The position numbers and the translations under genes are program-made. DNA of 64,000 nt. Source: Nitriliruptoraceae bacterium. GTDB taxonomy: Bacteria; Actinomycetota; Nitriliruptoria; Nitriliruptorales; Nitriliruptoraceae. Shown piece by piece: positions 57,920-64,000 of this stretch. How positions within the stretch are numbered: the first letter of the stretch is position 1; each line of letters starts with the position of its first letter. Location: NCBI GenBank assembly GCA_018401275.1, contig JAGYKW010000001.1, forward strand, positions 124,001 to 188,000. The letters run 5' to 3'. The notes under the pieces were generated by a model. That model did no database searches. It saw nothing but the letters and a program-made list of their open reading frames with translations, and had not been told where the DNA came from.

Positions 57920-58444
57920 TCAGCCGCCGGCTCGGTCCGTCCCTTCGGACCCGGCCGGCGGCCGTGCGTTGTCGGCGACGCGGGAGAGTGCCCGGGCCAG
58001 CACCTCGGTCTCCTCGGTGGTGAGGACGTCGGCGAACCACTGCTGCACGCCCCGCAGGTGCGTGGGGTAGGTGCGGCGCAGCGTCTCGAGCCCCTGGTCG
58101 GTGAGCAGCGCGAACATGCCGCGCCCGTCCTCGGTGCAGCGTGCCCGTGCGACGAGGCCCGCGCGGACCATCCGGTCGACCAGTCGCGTGACGCCGCTCT
58201 GTGACAGCAGGACGCGGTCGGCGAGGTCCTGCATGCGCAGCCGGTGCTCGTCGGCCTCGCTGAGCTGCACCAGCACGTCGTACCAGGTCATGGGGAGCTC
58301 GACCTCCTCGAGCAGCTCCTTGCTGAGCCGCTCCAGGACCCGTGAGTGCGCCTCGATGAAGCCGCGCCAGGCCGTCATCCCGGTCGTGTCAAGACCGGTC
58401 CGCACTGCGGTCCGCCGCGTGGGGGTCGAGGGCTCATCCGTCAT
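57920..58444 (-). CDS. MarR family transcriptional regulator
   Basis: 174 residues. Winged-helix domain about 45-135 (LPMTWYDVLVQLSEADEHRLRMQDLADRVLLSQSGVTRLVDRMVRAGLVAR; GRGMFALLTDQGLE). Binds DNA as a dimer and is usually released by small aromatic or oxidant ligands. Probable target: the TTGC-N4-GCAA site at yceI. ATG 58444 has GGAGG nine bases upstream. Its 3' end contains a hairpin (57923-57962, GCCGCCGG/CCGGCGGC arms) that may also end the yceI transcript. Confidence 0.93.
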   Translation of the reverse strand: MTDEPSTPTRRTAVRTGLDTTGMTAWRGFIEAHSRVLERLSKELLEEVELPMTWYDVLVQLSEADEHRLRMQDLADRVLLSQSGVTRLVDRMVRAGLVARARCTEDGRGMFALLTDQGLETLRRTYPTHLRGVQQWFADVLTTEETEVLARALSRVADNARPPAGSEGTDRAGG

Positions 58445-58457
58445 GCGGATCGTCCTC

Positions 58458-58484
58458 CAGGTCGGGCAGGTCGGGCAGGTCGGG
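58458..58484. repeat. Three tandem 9-bp repeats upstream of marR
   Basis: CAGGTCGGG repeated three times exactly, starting 14 bases upstream of the marR ATG, in its leader and next to its ribosome site. Confidence 0.85.
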
Positions 58485-58552
58485 CGCGGTCGCCGGTGTG
58501 AGCGCCCGGGAGCGCGCGCTCGAAGCGTAGGCCCGTCGACGGCCCCTCAACG

Positions 58553-58582
58553 GCGGAAGCCGCCCCGAGGGGCGGCTTCCGC
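58553..58582. terminator. Strong hairpin downstream of the histone gene
   Basis: Arms GCGGAAGCCGCCCC and GGGGCGGCTTCCGC pair perfectly over 14 positions with a minimal loop. It starts 41 bases after the stop of the histone-like gene on the minus strand. Confidence 0.8.
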
Positions 58583-58623
58583 GTGTGCTGCGTCACACCG
58601 GCGGACCGGTGCGCCGCGACGCA

Positions 58624-58800
58624 TCAGAGGTCGTAGGGACGCAGGGTTCCGCGGCCGTTGCTCTTCGCGCGGGCAGCCGCGTCCTTGAGCATCGCGTGGA
58701 CCTTGTCGTTGAGTGCGTCGACGACGTTCGAGTCGGTGCGGAGGTCGAGGGCCTTGATGGCCTCACGGACCTTGCTCTGGACGATGATGGAGTCCGCCAT
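58624..58800 (-). CDS. Bacterial histone (single histone fold, DUF1931/HBb-like)
   Basis: 58 residues that make up one histone fold and nothing else: a short first helix (SKVREAIKAL), a long middle helix (NVVDALNDKVHAMLKDAAARAKSNG), the loop-2 signature RGTLRPYDL (R-x-T-L-x-x-x-D-L, as in archaeal histones R-K-T-I-K-A-E-D-I), and almost no third helix. A truncated third helix is typical of bacterial histones such as Bdellovibrio Bd0055. It would form dimers and bind DNA. ATG 58800 has GAGGT about nine bases upstream. It is monocistronic with its own strong terminator. Confidence 0.82.
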   Translation of the reverse strand: MADSIIVQSKVREAIKALDLRTDSNVVDALNDKVHAMLKDAAARAKSNGRGTLRPYDL

Positions 58801-59078
58801 TGGTTCTACCTCTCGTGTGGGGGATCCCGGTGCGGGATCGCTCGGGCCGTACGAAGAGGACCCTAGGGCCCCTCTCAGGGCGTTCGCGAGCAACCTCGAC
58901 GTTCCGGCCCCCCTGAGCGTGCGCTCTGCGCTCGAAATGGCGCGAGAACGCGCGCTGCATGGAGAATCGGGCTCCTCGGGGCTCCTCGAGCCGTTCCGGG
59001 CGGGTCCTGATGGTCCGCTCGGAGGCCGGTCCCCGAACCGCGCGCAGACGCACCGCAGCACCGCTCAGGAGCACGCCG

Positions 59079-60476
59079 ATGCCCTCCCGCTCAGGCACGT
59101 CGATCGTGCTCTTCACGCGTGATCTGCGCGTCCACGACCATCCCGCGCTGGTCGCCGCGGCCGGCTCGCGACGCATGCTCGCCGTGTTCGTGCTCGACGA
59201 CACGATCCTCTCCCGCCCGTACGCGGCGCCCAACCGGCTGCGCATCCTGATCGACAGCCTCACCGACCTGCGCCGTGCCCTGCGCGACCTCGGCAGCGAG
59301 CTCGTCATCACCCGCGGACGGCCGGCCGACGTGGTCCGCGACCTGGTGCGACGCCACGGGGTCGACGCCATCCACTGCTCGGCGGACGTGTCCGCGTTCG
59401 CCCGTCGGCGCGAGGCGGCCCTCGCCGCCATCGCTGCGGAGGCCGGAGCGACGTTCACCGCCCATCCGGGCGTCATGCTCGTCGACCCTGCGCTCGTGCG
59501 CGCGACCGGCGGCGGGCACTTCAAGGTCTTCACGCCGTACTGGCGCCGGTGGTCGCAGGTCACCCCGCGCCCGGTGCTCGGGGTCCCCGACCTCCCGCCC
59601 CCGCCCGACGACGTCGATCCGGGTGCGCTGCCGACCCTCGGCGAGCTGACCGGTGACGCGGCGGCGACCGCTGCCCCGCTGCTCGCCCCGGGGGGTGAGG
59701 TCGCGGCGCGGGAGCGCCTCGCCTGGTGGATGGACGGTCCCATCGAGGACTACGCGGACGGGCGCAACCGCATGGCCGAGGACGCCACGAGCCGCCTGTC
59801 CGTCCCGCTGCATCTGGGGTGCCTGTCGGTCACCGAGGTCGCCGCAGGCCTCGCGCCGCGCCGCGCCGGCCACGAGGCGTTCCTGCAGGAGCTGTGCTGG
59901 CGCGACTTCAACCACCAGCTGCTCGACGCGCGGCCCGACCTCGCCGTCACCGACGTGCGCACGAAGGACGACCGCTGGCGTGACGCGCCCGACGAGCTCA
60001 CCGCGTGGCAGGAGGGACGCACCGGGTATCCGGTCGTCGACGCGGGGATGCGCCAGCTGGTCGCGGAGGGCTGGATGCACAACCGGGCCCGCATGGTCAC
60101 CGCATCGTTCCTCACGAAGCACCTCTACATCGACTGGCGGCATGGCGCCCGCTTCTTCATGCACCACCTCGCGGACGGCGACCTCGCGAACAACTTCGCG
60201 CAGTGGCAGTGGACGGCGGGGACGGGCACGGACTCGCGGCCCAACCGCATGTTCAACCCGGTCATCCAGGGGGAGCGTTACGACCCGTCCGGCGCGTACG
60301 TGCGGCGCTGGGTGTCTGAGCTCGCCGACGTCGCCGGGAAGGCCGTCCACCAGCCGCGCACGGACGGTGCTGCTGCCGCCTCGCTGTTCGCCGAGGGCAC
60401 CTATCCCGCGCCGATGGTCGACCACCGGGAGGCGCGAGAGCGCTTCCTCAGCGCACGCGGTGCGCTCGAGGACTGA
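59079..60476 (+). CDS. phrB: Deoxyribodipyrimidine photolyase (class I CPD type)
   Basis: 465 residues. Light-driven repair of cyclobutane pyrimidine dimers. N-terminal antenna domain ([19 protein letters not shown]), FAD domain with [81 protein letters not shown] and [24 protein letters not shown] 59079 has AGGAG eight bases upstream. No LexA box is seen. A dut gene follows 28 bases after the stop but has its own promoter. Confidence 0.95.
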   Translation: MPSRSGTSIVLFTRDLRVHDHPALVAAAGSRRMLAVFVLDDTILSRPYAAPNRLRILIDSLTDLRRALRDLGSELVITRGRPADVVRDLVRRHGVDAIHCSADVSAFARRREAALAAIAAEAGATFTAHPGVMLVDPALVRATGGGHFKVFTPYWRRWSQVTPRPVLGVPDLPPPPDDVDPGALPTLGELTGDAAATAAPLLAPGGEVAARERLAWWMDGPIEDYADGRNRMAEDATSRLSVPLHLGCLSVTEVAAGLAPRRAGHEAFLQELCWRDFNHQLLDARPDLAVTDVRTKDDRWRDAPDELTAWQEGRTGYPVVDAGMRQLVAEGWMHNRARMVTASFLTKHLYIDWRHGARFFMHHLADGDLANNFAQWQWTAGTGTDSRPNRMFNPVIQGERYDPSGAYVRRWVSELADVAGKAVHQPRTDGAAAASLFAEGTYPAPMVDHREARERFLSARGALED

Positions 60477-60492
60477 CGCGCGCCGACCCAAC

Positions 60493-60498
60493 TACGCT
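60493..60498 (+). promoter_or_regulatory. -10 hexamer for dut, probably leaderless
   Basis: TACGCT ends six bases before the dut ATG, with no ribosome-binding site in between. Confidence 0.5.
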
Positions 60499-60504
60499 CG
60501 TCCC

Positions 60505-60966
60505 ATGCGACGACGATCCAAGCAGCCTGACCCCGCGCCCGTGCTCGACGTGCGGCGCCTGGACCCCGACCTTGCACTCCCCGGCTACGCACATCCGGGT
60601 GACGCCGGTCTCGACCTGTACGCGGCTGACACGACGACGCTGCAACCGGGGGAGCGTGCGCTGGTGCCGTGCGGGATCGTCGTGGCGGTCCCTGAGGGCC
60701 ACGTCGGCCTCGTCCACCCGCGTTCGGGGCTCGCGGTCGATCACGGCCTGACCGTGCTCAACGCGCCGGGCACGATCGACGCTGGCTACCGCGGCGAGCT
60801 GAAGGTGCTGCTCATCAACCTCGGGCAGGACGCCGTCGAGATCCAGCACGGCGAGCGCATCGCCCAGCTCCTGCTGCTGCCCGTCGCGCTCGTCGATGTG
60901 CGTGAGGTCGACCGCATGGACAGCACCGCGCGCGGCAGCGGCGGGTTCGGCTCCACGGGGCGTTGA
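60505..60966 (+). CDS. dut: dUTP diphosphatase (dUTPase)
   Basis: 153 residues, trimeric dUTPase. All five motifs are visible: [41 protein letters not shown] and [10 protein letters not shown]. It removes dUTP and supplies dUMP for dTMP synthesis. ATG 60505 follows a TACGCT hexamer by six bases. Confidence 0.97.
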   Translation: MRRRSKQPDPAPVLDVRRLDPDLALPGYAHPGDAGLDLYAADTTTLQPGERALVPCGIVVAVPEGHVGLVHPRSGLAVDHGLTVLNAPGTIDAGYRGELKVLLINLGQDAVEIQHGERIAQLLLLPVALVDVREVDRMDSTARGSGGFGSTGR

Positions 60967-61078
60967 CGCGATCTCGCGTCGGGGCAGCACCGTCCGGTCA
61001 GGACGTGGGGTGAGGCTGCAGCAAGCGATGTCCGTGAAGACAGCGGTGAGCACCTGGACGACGGAGACGCCGGCCTGC

Positions 61079-62092
61079 TCAGCCCCGGGGCGCCGCACGG
61101 ACGCTGCCCGCGTCGCGCCCGCCGCCCTGCGGCAGCGCCTCGCGCCAGGTGCCCTCCGGCACGATGGCGTCCGCCTCGAGCAGCGCCACGAGCGCGGTCG
61201 CCGCCCCGCGCATCGACCCGTCGAGCGACTTGACCGCCACGCCGCCCTGCCGGCCGTCGGCCAGGTTCCAACCGGCGGCGAGCACCCCCTCGGCACCGCG
61301 CTTCGCGACCACGCCGGCCGCGAGCAGCGCCGTGTCGACCACCGGTGCGGTGGTGCCGCCCGGGCGCCGCTCGTGCCCGGCGATCAGCGCCGGATGGGCG
61401 AGACCCGCCGCACGCACACGCTGCGAGCGTGCTGTGACGGCCAGGGCCGTGAACGCCCGCGCGACCGCGACGAGCGGCACGGCGAGCGCCGGCGCGCCGC
61501 AGCCGTCCACGCCCACCGCGTCGGCGGGACCGAGCAGCTCGCTCACCCCGGCGAGCACGCGCGACTGGAGCGGGCCGTCGTGGGCCAGCAGCGCGTCACG
61601 GTCGCCGGGCAGTCCGAGCGCATGCGCGGTCAGCGCGAACAGCGCGTGCTTGCCGGAGCAGTTGTGCGCGACGTGCGACCGAGGGGCGGACGGGTCGTCG
61701 GGCACGGGCGCGCGCGGACAGCTGAGCGCATCCTCAGCGATGCCGGCCCGTGCGAGCAGCGAGCGCACGGCCGCGACCTGTGCGGGTTCGGCACGGTGCG
61801 ACGCCCAGCCGATCGCGATCTCCGCGTCGGTCAGTGCCGCGGCGAGCTGCGGGTCGGCCTGCGCGATCAGCTCGAGGCAGACGATCGCCTGCAGCGGCTT
61901 GAGCGCAGAGCGCGGGAACACGACCGCGTCCGGATCGCCGAGCGCGAGCGTGACCGCCCCGTCGCCATCGACGCGCACGAGGTGCCCGTGATGGACCGAC
62001 TCGACGACCTCGGTGCCGGTCGGGACGTCGCCGCGGACGTCACGGCGGGTGACCTCGACGAGTGCGGCCGGGCCGCGCGACGGGCCGCTCAA
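61079..62092 (-). CDS. Asparaginase (PF06089 family)
   Basis: 337 residues of the asparaginase family first seen in Rhizobium etli (type II/III, serine-hydrolase-like and unrelated to the E. coli enzymes): [46 protein letters not shown] and [17 protein letters not shown]. Likely start is TTG 62092, overlapping the rhodanese stop as TTGA; no in-frame ATG or GTG gives a better N-terminus. It would be translated with the upstream sulfurtransferase. Confidence 0.88.
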   Translation of the reverse strand: MSGPSRGPAALVEVTRRDVRGDVPTGTEVVESVHHGHLVRVDGDGAVTLALGDPDAVVFPRSALKPLQAIVCLELIAQADPQLAAALTDAEIAIGWASHRAEPAQVAAVRSLLARAGIAEDALSCPRAPVPDDPSAPRSHVAHNCSGKHALFALTAHALGLPGDRDALLAHDGPLQSRVLAGVSELLGPADAVGVDGCGAPALAVPLVAVARAFTALAVTARSQRVRAAGLAHPALIAGHERRPGGTTAPVVDTALLAAGVVAKRGAEGVLAAGWNLADGRQGGVAVKSLDGSMRGAATALVALLEADAIVPEGTWREALPQGGGRDAGSVRAAPRG

Positions 62093-63006
62093 CGTGCGAC
62101 GGGCGGCGCCTCGCCCTTCTCGATGGGTGCGCGCACGAGGTTGCCCCACTCCGTCCACGACCCGTCGTAGTTGCGCACGTCCGCGAAGCCGAGCAGGTGC
62201 GTCATCACGAACCACGAGTGGCTCGAGCGTTCGCCGATGCGGCAGTAGGCGACCGTCGGCTCCGCAGGGTCCATGCCCTCACCGTCGACGTACAGCGCAC
62301 GCAGCTGCTCGACGGGCAGGAAGCGGCCGGTGTCGGGGTCGACCGCGCGGCCCCACGGCACGCTGCGCGCGCCGGGGATGTGGCCGCCGCGCATCGCGCC
62401 CTCCTGCGGGTAGTCGGGCATGTGGGTGCGCTCGCCGGTGAACTCCTGCGGGCTGCGCACGTCGATCATCTGGCCGTTCGCGTCCATGTGCGCCTCGACG
62501 TCGCTGCGGAAGGCGCGGATGGCCGCGTCGACGCGCGCGACGACCGGGTAGCCCGCCCCGGGGGCGGGAGGCGTGATCGTCGGCCGCTCACGGGTCCACG
62601 CGCGGCCCTCCGCATCCCACGCGTCGCGTCCACCGTCCATGATGCGCAGGTCGGTGTGACCGAACAGGCTGAACACCCACAGCGCGTACGCGGCCCACCA
62701 GTTCGCCTTGTCGCCGTAGAACACGATCGTGTCGTCGCGACCGATGCCCTTCGCATCCATCAGCGCCGCGAAGCCAGCGCCATCGAGGTAGTCGCGCGCG
62801 ACCGGGTCCTGCAGCTCGGTGTGCCAGTCGATGCGCACCGCGCCCGGCAGGTGGCCGACGTCGTAGAGCAGCGGGTCCTCGTTCGACTCGACGATGACGA
62901 GCCCCGGTGTCCCGAGATGCTCGGCGACCCAGGCCGGGGTGACGAGGCGGGACGGGTCGTGGTAGCCGGCGATCTTCGGGTCGGCGTCGATGGCGTCGAT
63001 GGGCAC
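62089..63006 (-). CDS. Thiosulfate sulfurtransferase (two-domain rhodanese)
   Basis: 305 residues, tandem rhodanese domains. The active-site loop in the second domain is CRIGERSS with C255; the first domain is inactive. This CRIGERS form is typical of actinobacterial SseA/CysA-type enzymes that move sulfane sulfur. GTG 63006 has GAGG six bases upstream. It diverges from sufE, whose product accepts sulfur from cysteine desulfurases, a sensible neighbour. Confidence 0.94.
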   Translation of the reverse strand: MPIDAIDADPKIAGYHDPSRLVTPAWVAEHLGTPGLVIVESNEDPLLYDVGHLPGAVRIDWHTELQDPVARDYLDGAGFAALMDAKGIGRDDTIVFYGDKANWWAAYALWVFSLFGHTDLRIMDGGRDAWDAEGRAWTRERPTITPPAPGAGYPVVARVDAAIRAFRSDVEAHMDANGQMIDVRSPQEFTGERTHMPDYPQEGAMRGGHIPGARSVPWGRAVDPDTGRFLPVEQLRALYVDGEGMDPAEPTVAYCRIGERSSHSWFVMTHLLGFADVRNYDGSWTEWGNLVRAPIEKGEAPPVAR

Positions 63007-63068
63007 GGGGGACCTCGTTCGCTGGGTGTCGATACGGTCGGGGTCGCCGAGGGTAGGGAGGAACACCC

Positions 63069-63509
63069 GTGAAGCTGCCCGACCGCCTTGCGAACGTTGT
63101 GGACGACTTCCTCGCCGCGCCACCGGAGCTGCGCACCGAGCTGCTGCTCGAGTACTCGGAGCGGCTCCCCGGCCTGCCCGCCGAGCTGTCCGGCCCGGAG
63201 GGTCGCGACCGCTTCGAGCAGGTCGAGGAGTGCCAGACCCCGTTCTTCCTCGCCACCGACATCCATGACGGCGACGTCGCCCTCTACTTCGACTGCCCGC
63301 CGCAGGCACCGACCACCCGCGGGTTCGCCGGGATCCTCCACACCGGACTCGACGGCGCGACCCCCGAGGAGATCCTCGCCGTGCCCGCCGACTTCCACCA
63401 CGGGATGGGACTCGCGGAGGTGATCAGCCCGCTGCGCATGCGCGGCATGGACGCGATCCTGTTCCGGCTCAAGCGTCAGGTCGCCGCCAGGGCCGCCCTC
63501 GAGGACTGA
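63069..63509 (+). CDS. sufE: SufE family cysteine desulfuration protein
   Basis: 146 residues. SufE takes persulfide sulfur from a cysteine desulfurase for Fe-S assembly; the acceptor is C55 in [10 protein letters not shown]. The body follows the family ([55 protein letters not shown]). GTG 63069 has GGAGG seven bases upstream. Divergent from the rhodanese gene. Confidence 0.93.
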   Translation: MKLPDRLANVVDDFLAAPPELRTELLLEYSERLPGLPAELSGPEGRDRFEQVEECQTPFFLATDIHDGDVALYFDCPPQAPTTRGFAGILHTGLDGATPEEILAVPADFHHGMGLAEVISPLRMRGMDAILFRLKRQVAARAALED

Positions 63510-63598
63510 GCCGCGGAACTGCTGCGGCGGCTGCGCGCACACCGGGGCCGGTCACAGCCGGTCGCTAGCGTCCGGCGAAGCATGAGGGGGCCGGCAGC

Positions 63599-64000
63599 GT
63601 GACGCTCGACCTGAGGATCGCCAGCCGTCCGGAGGCGCTGCTCGACGTCCTCGCGGAGCGCCTCGCCCGTGTCCCCGACGACCCGTTCGCCTTCGACCTC
63701 GTCGTCGTGCCCAACGCCGGCATGCGGGAGTGGGTCAGCACCGAGCTGATCGTCCGGCTCGGGGTCCTCTCGAACGTCGAGTTCGCGTTCCCCGCCGAGC
63801 TGGCGCGCCGCACGCTCGGTGCGCCCGACCCGGCCGACGATCCGTGGCGTCCCGAACGGCTCGCCTGGCACGTGCTGGCGCTGATGGTCGAGGGCGCCGA
63901 CCTCGGGCGCACCCCGTGGGAGGGGCTGCCGCCCCGCCCGTGGACGGTCGCGCGGCACGTCGCCGACCTGCTGGAGCGCACGGCGTCGCAGCGGCCCGAC
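63599..64000 (+). CDS. recC: Exodeoxyribonuclease V gamma subunit RecC, N-terminal part (3' truncated by window edge)
   Basis: 134 codons are visible and open to the window edge. The start DLRIASRPEALLDVLAERLAR and VVVPNAGMREWVSTELIVRLGVLSNVEFAFPAEL correspond to the RecC N-terminal helicase-like domain (P-G-M-x-x-W). RecC belongs to the RecBCD double-strand-break enzyme, so recB and recD may follow. GTG 63599 has a GAGGGGG site upstream, and TAGCGT near 63566 is a likely -10. Confidence 0.88.
   Translation, partial: MTLDLRIASRPEALLDVLAERLARVPDDPFAFDLVVVPNAGMREWVSTELIVRLGVLSNVEFAFPAELARRTLGAPDPADDPWRPERLAWHVLALMVEGADLGRTPWEGLPPRPWTVARHVADLLERTASQRPD

Overview
The window is a high-GC bacterial chromosome segment with dense, often overlapping genes, TANNNT-type -10 boxes, many GTG starts, LexA boxes of the actinobacterial CGAAC-N4-GTTCG type, and a gene order (ftsK, rodZ-like, pgsA, cinA, recA, recX, miaB, miaA, dapF, hflX, lexA, LysM gene, nrdR, nrdJ) that is characteristic of Actinomycetota. 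The class II ribonucleotide reductase, the 7TM-HD c-di-AMP phosphodiesterase and the missing ClgR and DUF3046 genes suggest a deep-branching, non-mycobacterial and non-streptomycete lineage, possibly Nitriliruptoria-like. That placement is inference. I see no rRNA, tRNA, CRISPR array, insertion sequence or prophage.

Layout. 1-18.7 kb is the conserved DNA repair, tRNA modification and cell division block: the FtsK C-terminus, a RodZ-like protein, phosphatidylglycerophosphate synthase, CinA, a DEDDh exonuclease, the SOS-controlled recA-recX operon, MiaB/MiaA, a penicillin acylase on the opposite strand, DapF-HflX, then lexA diverging from a LysM membrane protein across a symmetric array of four LexA boxes, then NrdR. 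18.8-24.5 kb holds a GNAT fusion protein, an AI-2E-type permease and the B12-dependent ribonucleotide reductase NrdJ behind a long structured leader. 24.5-45.2 kb is a mixed metabolic region: MgtE, a DHDPS-superfamily lyase, a nitroreductase, two tiny conserved proteins, an MFS-RecQ-SDR operon, YceI-like and VanZ-like proteins, a GH13 alpha-glucosidase coupled to a saccharopine-dehydrogenase-like reductase, IlvE, a sucrose-phosphorylase-like enzyme, hydrolases, an SDR, an AKR and a phosphatase operon.

45.2-52.8 kb holds pantothenate kinase, a PgpH-type HD phosphodiesterase, and two paralogous primary-type sigma factors flanking a YibE/F membrane protein. All five of these genes carry a single-base frameshift, and no other gene in the window does. 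The pattern looks like local sequence error rather than gene decay. 52.8-64 kb holds a 5'-3' exonuclease, a coiled-coil lytic transglycosylase, citrate synthase, a YceI/MarR pair with a visible operator, a 58-residue bacterial histone, a CPD photolyase, dUTPase, an asparaginase-rhodanese operon, SufE, and the start of recC.

Functional theme: much of the window serves genome maintenance (RecA, RecX, LexA, RecQ, RecC, photolyase, dUTPase, NrdJ/NrdR, two exonucleases). The SOS circuit is visible directly in the DNA at recA and at the lexA/LysM divergent promoter. The most notable protein-level item is the small histone-fold protein. The most notable regulatory item is the 41-16-41 spaced LexA-box array.
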